NCBI GenBank assembly: GCA_003232965.1
Contig: QIKG01000208.1
Coordinates: 1-14,998, forward strand
Source of the DNA: Oceanospirillales bacterium
GTDB taxonomy: Bacteria; Pseudomonadota; Gammaproteobacteria; Xanthomonadales; SZUA-36
Length of the DNA: 14,998 nucleotides
Direction of reading: 5' to 3'
The notes under the pieces: generated by a model
The model's database searches: none
What the model was told of the DNA's origin: nothing
Seen by the model: the letters and a program-made list of their open reading frames with translations, nothing else
Program-made: the position numbers and the translations under genes
Shown here: one piece after another, positions 1 through 6,679 of the stretch
Position numbering within the stretch: position 1 is the first letter of the stretch
Layout of the letters: every line of letters begins with the position of its first letter

Positions 1-414
1 TGGATACCGCTTGCCGCCTTATTTGTTGTCGCCTTTGCGTTTACTATATTATTTCGTGCACGCGCCCAAGATGGCTTATGGATATTGTTAAGCAGTTTTA
101 TATCCGTCTATGCATTAAGTTTTTCCCAACAAATTTCGGGCCCAATAGCCAGTGCTGCGCTGGCGGCAGCTATCGTAGGTACCGCCGCGAATATATTTAC
201 CCGTATCAGCCGAAAACCTTCATCAATCATCTATGTGCCCGGTTTACTTTTGTTGGTACCCGGTGCTATGGGTTTCCGCTCTTTAAATCAAATTTTGGAG
301 CACAATATAATTGCCGGTCTTGAGGGTTTATTTAATGTCTTTATCACCGCTGTTGCCTTGGCGACCGGCATGGTTATTTCATCCGTCTTAGTACCATCTA
401 AAAATGAATTGTAA
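1..414 (+). CDS. Threonine/serine exporter family protein, C-terminal part (5' end outside window)
   Basis: The frame is open from the first base, giving 137 visible residues to a TAA at 412-414; the start lies upstream of the window. The protein is a run of hydrophobic segments (WIPLAALFVVAFAFTILF, then SFISVYALSFSQQI, an Ala-rich helix, and a final ITAVALATGMVISSVLV helix). The loop YVPGLLLLVPGAMGFRSL resembles the conserved PG-x-mGfRsl signature of the ThrE C-terminal domain (DUF3815/ThrE_2). Family members sit in the inner membrane and export threonine and serine. An internal TTG at 85 could be taken as a start, but residues upstream of it continue the same membrane profile, so I read this as a truncated larger gene. 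Whether the N-terminal DUF1212 half is fused or a separate gene cannot be seen. Confidence 0.8.
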   Translation, partial: WIPLAALFVVAFAFTILFRARAQDGLWILLSSFISVYALSFSQQISGPIASAALAAAIVGTAANIFTRISRKPSSIIYVPGLLLLVPGAMGFRSLNQILEHNIIAGLEGLFNVFITAVALATGMVISSVLVPSKNEL

Positions 415-500
415 TTCTCTAGCATTGACTCTAATAACATTTTTTAGGCGAACACTAAAATTTCCGTTATAGTAACCGTTGAAAATGATGGGAACTAACC

Positions 501-779
501 ATGTCGCAAATATACATTTCCAAAAAGCACAGCTGTTCCAATGGCGAAGCTAAAGAAATTGCCGATGAAATTGCTCTGACACTATCCGAAAACTACTCTA
601 TTGATTATGAGTGGACAGATGATGTGCTATATTTTGAACGCAGCGGAGTTTACGGGCAAATCGAAATAAGTAAAGATAATATTTTGGTTCAGGCTGAGCT
701 GAGTTTTCCGGTGAACTTATTGCAAGGCCGGATTGAAGCAGAAATCAATAAGGTGGTTGATGCTCATTTTAGCGCCTGA
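501..779 (+). CDS. Polyhydroxyalkanoic acid system family protein (PHA granule region)
   Basis: A 92-residue soluble protein starting at ATG 501 with a modest GGGA Shine-Dalgarno (SD) element upstream. It matches what I know of the small PHA_gran_rgn family: an N-terminal I.I.KKHS segment, an amphipathic helix (EAKEIADEIALTLSENY), then DYEWTDDVLYFERSGVYGQ and a closing GRIEAEINKVVDAHF helix. Family members usually lie near polyhydroxyalkanoate synthesis genes and their biochemical role is not established. Here no PHA synthase is visible, but a PhaF-like phasin lies about 6 kb away. It is 86 bp behind the exporter on the same strand, so co-transcription is possible. Confidence 0.8.
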   Translation: MSQIYISKKHSCSNGEAKEIADEIALTLSENYSIDYEWTDDVLYFERSGVYGQIEISKDNILVQAELSFPVNLLQGRIEAEINKVVDAHFSA

Positions 780-933
780 ATCGGTTAAATACTAACAGTC
801 TTAGCCAATATGAAATGATACTGAGCGAGTGCGCATATGCTTTAAAGAAACAGGCAAAGGTTGGGAAAAGAAATCAAAGCCGCATAGTACTTGCCTGAAA
901 TTCAAATACTGCTCGGGGCCGGACTTAAGCTCA

Positions 934-962
934 AACCGAGGTCATGCTGCTGCAGCTCGGTT
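934..962 (-). terminator. Possible weak stem-loop at the end of the toxin-antitoxin operon
   Basis: An inverted repeat AACCGAG (934-940) / CTCGGTT (956-962) with a 15-base loop overlaps the antitoxin stop codon. Read on the minus strand it is followed by TGAGCTT rather than a real T-tract, so termination here would be weak. The call is tentative. Confidence 0.25.
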
Positions 963-1280
963 ATTAAGCGAGGAAAGCTTATCAAGCGTATCCGGAAATT
1001 GACGCACCATCATAATCAAAGCGGCGGCTTGTGCATTGGGTTTAGACCTTCCCTGCTCCCAGTTTTCAAGTGTACGAACAGAAACTCGAATACGGCGTGC
1101 AAATACCGCACGCGAAACATGTAAGTGTTCACGGGTGTCGCGAATCAACTCTGCATCAACTTGTAGTGGTGGCAAATCATCAACCTCATGTGTGCGCAGA
1201 GTAATTTTACCCTCGCGTTCATGTTGCATAGACTCAACGCCGTTCATTAACTCATCAAATAGTTTTCGTTTCTTAACCAT
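942..1280 (-). CDS. Type II antitoxin, XRE/HTH family (HigA/NadS-like)
   Basis: About 112 residues from the ATG at 1280; an in-frame GTG at 1283 is possible, but AGGAG at 1289-1293 is 8 bases from the ATG, the better spacing. The N-terminal ~40 residues probably form the toxin-binding segment. Residues ~45-78 are a helix-turn-helix of the NadS/HigA type, including VSRAVFARRIRVSVRTLENW and EQGR. The start overlaps the toxin stop codon (1273-1275), so translation is probably coupled. By family knowledge it neutralises the toxin and represses the operon promoter, consistent with the palindrome found there. Confidence 0.85.
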   Translation of the reverse strand: MVKKRKLFDELMNGVESMQHEREGKITLRTHEVDDLPPLQVDAELIRDTREHLHVSRAVFARRIRVSVRTLENWEQGRSKPNAQAAALIMMVRQFPDTLDKLSSLNNRAAAA

Positions 1281-1623
1281 CACTTTTTCTCCTGACTGCC
1301 AACTCCGCCTGTATTGCCTGTTTTAATTGTTTCTTTTCGTTCGATGATAAGTCAGCCATTTCGTTTTTATCATAAAGCGTGAAAAACCATATCTGGCGAT
1401 CTGCCGCAAGGTGATAATAAATCACTCTAAGACCACCTCGCTTACCTTTACCCCGCCTAGAATCTCTCCACCGAAGCTTACGAAAACCACTCGTGCCAGG
1501 CATTAGATCACCCCTTTGAGGACTTTCTAACAAGACCAACTGTAAAGCTTTATATTCCTGATCATCTAAGTATGTAGGTAATAACTGTGTAAACAAAGGG
1601 GTTTCAAAGAAGACCAGTTTCAT
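1273..1623 (-). CDS. Type II toxin, RelE/HigB family
   Basis: A 116-residue protein with the RelE-fold signatures of the HigB-2-like group: GFRKLRW (46-52), KRGGLRVIYY (61-70) and FFTLYDKNEMADLS (80-93), followed by a basic C-terminal helix. Related toxins are ribosome-dependent mRNA interferases; activity here is inferred from family. The order is toxin first, antitoxin second, as in higBA loci, with the two frames overlapping. No SD precedes the ATG at 1623; only 7 bases separate it from the predicted -10 hexamer, so the message may be leaderless. Confidence 0.85.
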   Translation of the reverse strand: MKLVFFETPLFTQLLPTYLDDQEYKALQLVLLESPQRGDLMPGTSGFRKLRWRDSRRGKGKRGGLRVIYYHLAADRQIWFFTLYDKNEMADLSSNEKKQLKQAIQAELAVRRKSDG

Positions 1624-1630
1624 TGGGGCA

Positions 1631-1658
1631 AGTATACGCTAGTTGCGTATAGAGTCAA
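1631..1658 (-). promoter_or_regulatory. Toxin-antitoxin promoter with embedded palindromic operator
   Basis: On the minus strand, TTGACT (1658-1653) and TATACT (1636-1631) are separated by 16 bases, a strong sigma-70 arrangement. A perfect inverted repeat TATACGC-N5-GCGTATA (1633-1651) spans the spacer and part of the -10, a typical position for an antitoxin-bound operator. The toxin ATG begins only 7 bases downstream of the -10, so the +1 base should fall at or next to the start codon. Confidence 0.75.
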
Positions 1659-1884
1659 GGGTGTTATATGACCACAATACTAAGTTGCGCGCTTGTTTAA
1701 TAATGCTTATTATTGTAACAAAACAAAGGGATTTAGGCCTATTTTTTACCTTCTTAACGGAACAATAGTGAGGCGAATAAAGAAAGATGTATTAACATTA
1801 GATATATTGAGACAAACCATTATTAAAGACGGCTATGAACACTGACTCGATATTACCAATGGATTGGGTAGGCTCAGGCTAATA
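1659..1884. other. Intergenic stretch with nothing recognised
   Basis: AT-rich sequence between the toxin-antitoxin promoter and the degenerate gene tail at 1885. I see no convincing ORF, RNA gene, terminator or repeat in it. Confidence 0.5.
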
Positions 1885-1950
1885 TTATTTATCAATAAAC
1901 ACCGTTTCATGCTGCTCAACCGCCTTTAGTAAAAACCCCAGCAAGAAGGC
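1885..1950 (-). pseudogene. Decayed duplicate of the 3' end of the FFLxELYG-family gene at 2171-2905
   Basis: The minus-strand reading ends in FLLKAVEQHETVFIDK and a stop, closely resembling the end of the neighbouring gene (LFLNTVEQREAAFIDKLY). At base level 1888-1938 and 2180-2230 agree at roughly three quarters of positions. Upstream the similarity stops and REP-like repeats take over. The open frame continues to 2070 but only by reading through those palindromes, so I treat this as a remnant of a tandem paralogue, not a 61-residue gene. Confidence 0.6.
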
Positions 1951-1960
1951 CCGGCAGCAG

Positions 1961-2000
1961 CAGTGCTCGTGGGCATAAATGCCCACCCTACCAAAACCCA
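1961..2000 (+). repeat. 40-bp direct repeat copy 1, with REP-like palindrome
   Basis: Identical over 40 bases to 2090-2129. Its core at 1968-1991 contains the near-perfect palindrome GTGGGCAT-AA-ATGCCCAC followed by CCTAC. Read on the other strand it begins GTAGGGTGGGC, which fits the GTRG foot plus hairpin layout of REP elements mobilised by RAYT transposases; that assignment is inference. Confidence 0.75.
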
Positions 2001-2029
2001 TCAGCTTAGGCGAAAGCGCTGTTGCGCTC

Positions 2030-2053
2030 GTAGGGTGGGCATTCATGCCCACG
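2030..2053 (-). repeat. REP-like palindrome, inverted copy 2
   Basis: GTAGGGTGGGCATTCATGCC followed by CACG is the reverse complement of the core of copies 1 and 3 with one mismatch in 24 bases. With the flanking direct copies it makes a head-to-tail, alternating cluster like a BIME. Confidence 0.75.
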
Positions 2054-2089
2054 CGTAACAATCCCAGCAAAGAAGAACAGCCCCATCAC

Positions 2090-2129
2090 CAGTGCTCGTG
2101 GGCATAAATGCCCACCCTACCAAAACCCA
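2090..2129 (+). repeat. 40-bp direct repeat copy 3, with REP-like palindrome
   Basis: Exact 40-base copy of 1961-2000, with its core palindrome at 2097-2120. A similar CCCAGCAA(A)GAAG block precedes both copies (1937-1948 and 2063-2075), so a unit of about 129 bp including a sliver of the gene tail appears to have been tandemly duplicated. The cluster lies just past the 3' end of the minus-strand operon, a usual place for REPs. Confidence 0.75.
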
Positions 2130-2170
2130 CTGGCCCTCACTTTAGAGTCTGAGCGGAGAGCGCGAGCGCC

Positions 2171-2905
2171 TTAATACAATTTATCGATGAAGGCCGCTTC
2201 CCGCTGCTCAACAGTATTTAGAAAAAGCCCAGCATCCGGCATTTTCTTGAAGGCGCTTAAACCGTTCTCAAGAAATTCGTGCAATTGACCGAAGCCTGCG
2301 GATTTAGCCGGCAAACGCATCATTTTCAGCAACCGCAGTAGCATCGAATGCTCGGCAGCTTTAACTAAGGCCTTGCCCAGACTAACAACCTGCCCTACTT
2401 GTCTGCGCCTATCTTGTTGCAAAACAGCGTTGCGATTGATTTTGATATAAAGTTCAAGATCCATTTTTCCGCTAGCAGAGGATTGCGGCTGATCCCGGTG
2501 TTTCGCTTCTGCCATTTGCATATCCAGCTTCAAACTGTGGGCTTGAAAAGTCAGCGCATTGGTCAGCGTGTCGAGCATGGTGGCCGGCAATAGTTTTACC
2601 ATCACCGGGTAGACTTTGCGTAAATCCTGGTTGCGGTCAATAAAACTAAAGTCACCGTAAAGCTCCTGCAAGAAAAAGTTTACCGCCGGTTGGTAATCTG
2701 GCTGTTGTGAGAAGTCCGAATAGTCGGCCTGCATGCGTTGCAATTGCCAACACTGGATTAATTTGAACTCCTCTAGCGGCCAAGACTTGCCAAATAGCTT
2801 ACGATTTAATTGGCTATTTTCTTCCAGCGTCGCCAGCAAACGCCTAGCGGCGCTAGAGTTCAGCTCAGCCCTACGGGCGAACCAATTAAGCCTGCTGGAT
2901 TTCAT
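2171..2905 (-). CDS. Conserved hypothetical protein with FFLQELYG motif (unknown function)
   Basis: A 244-residue soluble, largely helical protein with no signal peptide or membrane segment. I recognise a conserved pattern seen in uncharacterised gammaproteobacterial proteins: FFLQELYG at 77-84, then an RNQDL...P..VKLLPATM segment (91-110). No catalytic motif is evident. The C-terminus (LFLNTVEQREAAFIDKLY) is repeated in degraded form at 1885-1950. The ATG at 2905 has only a poor SD (AGG very close to the start), but it lies 23 bp behind the peroxiredoxin stop, so coupling within a reductase-peroxiredoxin operon is likely. A role in lipid storage is only suggested by position. Confidence 0.75.
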   Translation of the reverse strand: MKSSRLNWFARRAELNSSAARRLLATLEENSQLNRKLFGKSWPLEEFKLIQCWQLQRMQADYSDFSQQPDYQPAVNFFLQELYGDFSFIDRNQDLRKVYPVMVKLLPATMLDTLTNALTFQAHSLKLDMQMAEAKHRDQPQSSASGKMDLELYIKINRNAVLQQDRRRQVGQVVSLGKALVKAAEHSMLLRLLKMMRLPAKSAGFGQLHEFLENGLSAFKKMPDAGLFLNTVEQREAAFIDKLY

Positions 2906-2928
2906 GCCTAGAGTGAGTGTAATTAAAG

Positions 2929-3378
2929 CTAAAGATTTGCAGCTTCGATAGCCGCTAGCAATTCTTCTTTTTTACGCCGAAAAATAGCTACGGATTCAAT
3001 ATGCTGGTAACGCACAATATGAGATTTATCTAATAAAAATACCGCGCGCTTCATACCCAACATGCCTTTCGCGCCCCATTGCTCAGCCACTTTAAGTTCA
3101 GGATCACTGAGTAAAGGAAACGGCAATTGGTGTTTTTCTTTGAAGGCTTTATGCGAGGCGACACTATCTTTGCTAATACCAAGCACCTGAACTTGATAGC
3201 CTTTAAAGTCTTCTATGCCATCTCGATAATCGCACAATTGACTGGTACAGACGGGGGTGTTATCGCTAGGATAAAAAACCAGCAAAATGCTTTGATCCTG
3301 CCAGTCACCTAAAGAGCGCAACTCACCCTGATCATCGAGTAACTCGAAATCAGTTGCAGGTTCATTTAGCTTATCCAT
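2929..3378 (-). CDS. Peroxiredoxin, Bcp/PrxQ type
   Basis: 149 residues from the ATG at 3378, chosen because AGGAGG sits at about 9 bases' spacing; the longer reading to 3420 would run through a GC-rich hairpin. The thioredoxin-fold AhpC/TSA domain covers the whole protein. The catalytic loop YPSDNTPVC gives peroxidatic Cys44, and CTSQLC puts a second cysteine at 49, the C-x4-C spacing of atypical two-cysteine PrxQ enzymes. MKRAVFLLD matches the usual conserved-Arg region. It reduces hydrogen and organic peroxides in the cytoplasm with thioredoxin as donor. It lies 84 bp behind the fatty acyl-CoA reductase on the same strand; protection against lipid peroxides is a reasonable inference. Confidence 0.9.
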   Translation of the reverse strand: MDKLNEPATDFELLDDQGELRSLGDWQDQSILLVFYPSDNTPVCTSQLCDYRDGIEDFKGYQVQVLGISKDSVASHKAFKEKHQLPFPLLSDPELKVAEQWGAKGMLGMKRAVFLLDKSHIVRYQHIESVAIFRRKKEELLAAIEAANL

Positions 3379-3399
3379 ATTTGCTATCCTCCTGTTGTA

Positions 3400-3417
3400 C
3401 CGGGGCCTTGGCCCCGG
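3400..3417. repeat. Perfect GC-rich inverted repeat between reductase and peroxiredoxin genes
   Basis: CCGGGGCC-TT-GGCCCCGG is a perfect 8-bp arm palindrome just upstream of the peroxiredoxin SD. No T-tract follows on either strand, so it is not a standard terminator. It could be an mRNA-processing or stability hairpin, or a protein site. Confidence 0.6.
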
Positions 3418-3462
3418 CAAACATTCATATGTAATTTTTAAATCCGTTTAAACCACACGACA

Positions 3463-5448
3463 CTACCAATGCACACCTTTCATCAGCATGGCAAATGCGA
3501 GCTGCTCTTGTGAAGCTTCTTCACCCTCGCTTTTCTTACCTTTCGCTGCGGCAGAATCGGGGAACATGCGGAAGGCTGAGTTCATTATTACTTCAGTAAC
3601 ACTTGGTGCAATCATATGTACAATCTGCACAAATATACCCATACGGGTAGCGATTCGTTGCGGTTGAAAGATCACTGCATTTTTCACCATATCGGCTGCT
3701 TCTTCTGCCGAAATTGTAGGAACATTGTCATACATTTTAGTCGGTGCAATCATCGGTGTACGCACTAACGGCATATTGATGGTGGTGAATTTAACCCCGG
3801 TATCGTTGTACTCAGCCGCCGCGCAACGGGAAAAAGCATCCAACGCGGACTTGGAGGCAACATAGCCAGAAAATCGCGGTGCATTCGTTAATACCCCAAT
3901 GGATGAGATGTTTATCACATGCCCAAACTTGTCCTTTTCCATGCCTGGAAGGAAGCCGAGAATTAATTTCAGCGCACCGAAATAATTCAACTGCATCAGG
4001 CGTTCATAGTCATGGATACGGTCGTAAGATAAAGCGATTGATCGACGAATAGAATGACCTGCGTTATTCACCAAATAATCAACTTTTCCGTGCTCGGCGA
4101 GTACATCCTTAATCAGTTTCTTGCAGCTATCTTCATCGGCAAGGTCAGCGGTATACCAAGTTGATTTACCACCCTCTTCGGCGATTCCCTCATGTGTTTC
4201 GACCAACTTATCCTTGCCACGGGCAACCAATATTACATTAGCACCCGCACGTGCCATCATTTCGGCGGTCGCTTTACCAATACCAGAAGATGCACCGGTA
4301 ATGAGGATGTTTTTGTCACTAATATGGCCACGCAAGCTGTGATCAATAAACAGGTCTGGGTCAAGATGTCGTTCCCAGTAGTCCCAAATTACCCATGCAT
4401 ATTCTCGCAAGCGAGGAACTGCGATACCGCTACCTTTAAGCGCTGCCTCAGTTTCACGATTATCAAATCGGGTTGGGTAATTAACAAACTTCATCATGTC
4501 CCGAGGCAGTCCCAGATTTTTAAGTATCTGGGTGGAAATGCGCCGAATGGGCGGAAACATAGCTAGGCCGGCTTTGACCGCTTGCGGAATAAATTCAAAA
4601 ATTCGCGCATCGATTCGCATCGTCATCTGCGGTGCGTGTGCGGCCTGGGCAAACACATTGAGCACTTCGCCAATCCGCAAAGGCTTGGGGTCTACAAGAT
4701 GGAAAGTTTTCTTATTCAGACGCGGTTTGTGGGCAATATGATCAAGTGCCTTGGCAATATAATCTACCGGCACTATATTAATGCGACCGCCTTCAATTCC
4801 AATTGCTGGCATCCATGATGGTAATGCTTTACGCATTTTTTGGATCATCTTGAAGAAGTAATACGGCCCGTCAATTTTATCAATTTGCCCGGTTTCAGAA
4901 TGCCCGATAACCAGACCCGGACGATACACACGCCAAGGAATACTACATTCTTCACGCACCACTCGTTCTGCATCATGCTTGGTTCTAAAGTATGGATGTT
5001 CAAGCCCTTTGGCTTCTTCAAACATATCTTCACGGAACACTCCCGGGTATAGACCAGCAGCCGCGATTGAGCTTACATGGTGAAAGTTTTTAGCTTTAAT
5101 AAATTCAGCCAACTTTACTGCTCGGCGGGTACCTTCAACATTAGCCGCCTCCTGCACTTCAGCACTCGCCTGGAGATCGTAGATGGCTGCTAGGTGAAAC
5201 ACATGTTGTATTTCACCTTCCAGCTCACGCCGTTTTTTTGGTGTAACCCCTAGAAATGATTTCGTTAGATCGCCGGTAACCGCTTGAATCCGTTTACGCT
5301 GATCCGGCCAGCGACTGGTAACCAGTTCCTTGAATTTTTTCTGGGACTCCCCACGCACCAGCACAAAGATAGTGCCCTTGCGTTTAACTAGCAGATCAAT
5401 CAGATTACGACCGATAAAGCCCGTACCACCAGTAACAAAATAACTCAT
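3463..5448 (-). CDS. Two-domain fatty acyl-CoA reductase, alcohol-forming (Maqu_2507-like)
   Basis: 661 residues, the same length as the characterised Marinobacter aquaeolei enzyme Maqu_2507, which reduces fatty acyl-CoA to fatty alcohol with NADPH. The N-terminal half is an extended SDR/NAD_binding_4 (male-sterility type) domain: GGTGFIG at 7-13 and Y153-x3-K157 (YFRTK). The C-terminal half is a classical SDR: TGASSGIG at 384-391, NNAG at 461-464, Ser515/516 and Y529-x3-K533. All cofactor and catalytic motifs are intact in both halves. The C-terminal ~30 residues are charged and helical. The ATG at 5448 has a close GGGGAAG SD. It heads a minus-strand run with the peroxiredoxin and the FFLxELYG protein and diverges from the ACBP gene. 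It supplies alcohol to the wax ester synthase at 8511-10001. Substrate chain length cannot be told. Confidence 0.9.
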   Translation of the reverse strand: MSYFVTGGTGFIGRNLIDLLVKRKGTIFVLVRGESQKKFKELVTSRWPDQRKRIQAVTGDLTKSFLGVTPKKRRELEGEIQHVFHLAAIYDLQASAEVQEAANVEGTRRAVKLAEFIKAKNFHHVSSIAAAGLYPGVFREDMFEEAKGLEHPYFRTKHDAERVVREECSIPWRVYRPGLVIGHSETGQIDKIDGPYYFFKMIQKMRKALPSWMPAIGIEGGRINIVPVDYIAKALDHIAHKPRLNKKTFHLVDPKPLRIGEVLNVFAQAAHAPQMTMRIDARIFEFIPQAVKAGLAMFPPIRRISTQILKNLGLPRDMMKFVNYPTRFDNRETEAALKGSGIAVPRLREYAWVIWDYWERHLDPDLFIDHSLRGHISDKNILITGASSGIGKATAEMMARAGANVILVARGKDKLVETHEGIAEEGGKSTWYTADLADEDSCKKLIKDVLAEHGKVDYLVNNAGHSIRRSIALSYDRIHDYERLMQLNYFGALKLILGFLPGMEKDKFGHVINISSIGVLTNAPRFSGYVASKSALDAFSRCAAAEYNDTGVKFTTINMPLVRTPMIAPTKMYDNVPTISAEEAADMVKNAVIFQPQRIATRMGIFVQIVHMIAPSVTEVIMNSAFRMFPDSAAAKGKKSEGEEASQEQLAFAMLMKGVHW

Positions 5449-5466
5449 TCAACTTCCCCGTATAAA

Positions 5467-5482
5467 TTAACTTGACTGTTAA
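5467..5482. promoter_or_regulatory. Candidate operator in the reductase promoter
   Basis: The inverted repeat TTAAC-N6-GTTAA lies 19-34 bases before the reductase ATG. It abuts a possible extended -10 on the minus strand (TGG-CATACT, 5490-5482), so a bound repressor would cover the start site. The adjacent TetR gene is the obvious candidate regulator; binding is inferred. Confidence 0.35.
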
Positions 5483-5539
5483 GTATGCCAGAATCTTCTG
5501 CTTTTGTGCGAAATTACAAACCCTTTGATGTACTTGCTC

Positions 5540-5566
5540 TATAATCTGGGTCAGTATTAAACCCAG
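5540..5566 (+). promoter_or_regulatory. ACBP promoter -10 and overlapping inverted repeat
   Basis: A perfect TATAAT at 5540-5545 is followed directly by CTGGGT (5546-5551) - 9 bases - ACCCAG (5561-5566), which would span the transcription start. I see no good -35 at 16-18 bases, so the promoter may need an activator. Farther on, AGGGGCCCCT (5579-5588) and a CAGGG/CCCTG pair (5578-5582/5592-5596) could partly mask the GGAGG SD. Confidence 0.45.
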
Positions 5567-5608
5567 CAATAATGAATCAGGGGCCCCTTATCCCTGGAGG
5601 AAAACAAA

Positions 5609-5884
5609 ATGTCAGAAAAAGAGAACACAGTGATCGAACAATTCGCGCAAGCTCAAGTGGCCGTTAAAGCATTCTCTGAAAAACCATCAGATGAAGCACT
5701 TTTGGAACTGTATGCATTATATAAACAAGCCAGCAATGGAGATGTTAGTGGTGACAAGCCCGGATTTTTTGACTTTGTAGGCACCGCAAAATTCGATGCT
5801 TGGGGAAAATTAGAGGGCATGGACCAGGCTACTGCTATGCAAAACTATGTCAATTTTGCCCGTGAGCTAGGAGCCAAAATTTAA
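5609..5884 (+). CDS. Acyl-CoA-binding protein (ACBP family)
   Basis: 91 residues, the normal size for the family, starting at ATG 5609 behind GGAGG at 8 bases' spacing. The four-helix ACBP signature is clear: LYALYKQASNGD (34-45), then PGFFDFVGTAKFDAW (51-65), GKLEGM and a final helix with Tyr80. Residues expected to contact the CoA and acyl chain are present (Tyr35, Tyr38, Lys39, Lys61, Tyr80). ACBPs bind long-chain acyl-CoA in the cytoplasm and present it to enzymes. The gene diverges from the acyl-CoA reductase and is followed 26 bp later by the TetR gene, which points to a role as acyl-CoA carrier for wax-ester formation and perhaps as a reporter of acyl-CoA level. Confidence 0.93.
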   Translation: MSEKENTVIEQFAQAQVAVKAFSEKPSDEALLELYALYKQASNGDVSGDKPGFFDFVGTAKFDAWGKLEGMDQATAMQNYVNFARELGAKI

Positions 5885-5910
5885 GCTAGCGTTTTAATAC
5901 GGCGATCACT

Positions 5911-6549
5911 GTGAGCAAAAAGCCCAATAAAACCCGCCAACGGATTCTCCAAACCAGCCTGGCGTTATTCAACCTGCTTAGCGAGCCGTCTGTCACCACC
6001 AACGCTATTGCTGATGAAGTCGATATCAGCCCGGGTAATTTGCACTATCATTTTCCGCGAAAAGCCCATCTGATTAAGGCATTATTTGATGAGTTTTCTA
6101 GCAAAATGCACGAAACCCTGGATCTTGCACCACAGGGTGGCTTCGACTTGGAAGGCTTTTGGTGGTTCCAGCACCTATTATTTGAGATAGTGGGCAACTA
6201 TCGTTTTATCGTCCGCGATGTTAACAGCCTGATGGAGCGCTACCCAGAAATTGAGAAAGGCATTAATAAGCTAATGCAGCGCGAACGCGAGGTGGCTGCC
6301 GAACTGCTATTGTCACTCCGGGAGCAAGGGATTCTTGATGCCAGCGATCAACAAATCAGCACACTGGTTGAAAGTATCGTTATTACTCTCACCTACTGGC
6401 TCACTTTCCGAAGCCAAAATACAAAAACACTAGACCTTGAAAGCGAAGATATTGCTGAAGGCGTTTACCAACTGATTAGCTTGGTAGCACCGTGGATGCG
6501 CGAACCCGAGCGCAGTCAGACGATGAAACATGCGGAGTTATATCGCTAA
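5911..6549 (+). CDS. TetR/AcrR family transcriptional regulator
   Basis: 212 residues from a GTG start at 5911. Residues ~8-56 form the TetR HTH: KTRQRILQTSLALF, AIADEVDISPGNLHYHF with the recognition helix at about 40-48, then PRKAHLIKALF. The remaining ~150 residues are an all-helical ligand-binding domain rich in aromatics (WWFQHLLFEIVGNY; TYWLTFR), suited to a hydrophobic ligand. There is no good SD, but the start is 26 bp behind the ACBP stop, so it is probably translated from the same message. Candidate targets are the palindromes in the reductase/ACBP and phasin upstream regions. Acyl-CoA as ligand is inference from context. Confidence 0.88.
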   Translation: MSKKPNKTRQRILQTSLALFNLLSEPSVTTNAIADEVDISPGNLHYHFPRKAHLIKALFDEFSSKMHETLDLAPQGGFDLEGFWWFQHLLFEIVGNYRFIVRDVNSLMERYPEIEKGINKLMQREREVAAELLLSLREQGILDASDQQISTLVESIVITLTYWLTFRSQNTKTLDLESEDIAEGVYQLISLVAPWMREPERSQTMKHAELYR

Positions 6550-6679
6550 CAAAAACCCTCGTTAAGCGGAAGCTACTGCGCCTTTTAGTTTATACCTTTG
6601 TACGCCATCCTGACCCTGCATGTTTTGCATTGTCAATTTAATCGCCAGCAGTTAACTGCGTGATCATGATATCTGAACC

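Noticed and set aside
942..1623. Toxin-antitoxin pair as part of a transposon or integron cassette
   Set aside because: I find no transposase, terminal inverted repeats or attC-like site around it.
1885..2070. 61-residue minus-strand open frame as an independent gene
   Set aside because: Its first two-thirds are simply translation of REP-like palindromes; only the last ~20 residues resemble protein, and those match the tail of the neighbouring gene.
1961..2129. CRISPR-like array
   Set aside because: Only three copies, one inverted, with no regular unique spacers and no cas genes; the palindromic core fits a REP cluster better.
2929..3420. Longer peroxiredoxin starting at 3420 (163 residues)
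   Set aside because: The extra residues are encoded by a GC-rich hairpin and the real SD; the ATG at 3378 has an AGGAGG at proper spacing.
4192..4566. Plus-strand ORFs antisense to the reductase
   Set aside because: They lie wholly inside a well-supported coding region in the opposite strand and have no recognisable motifs or start signals.
3463..5448. Reductase as an artificial fusion of two SDR genes
   Set aside because: Known alcohol-forming reductases of this type have the same two-domain layout and the same 661-residue length, and both active sites are intact.
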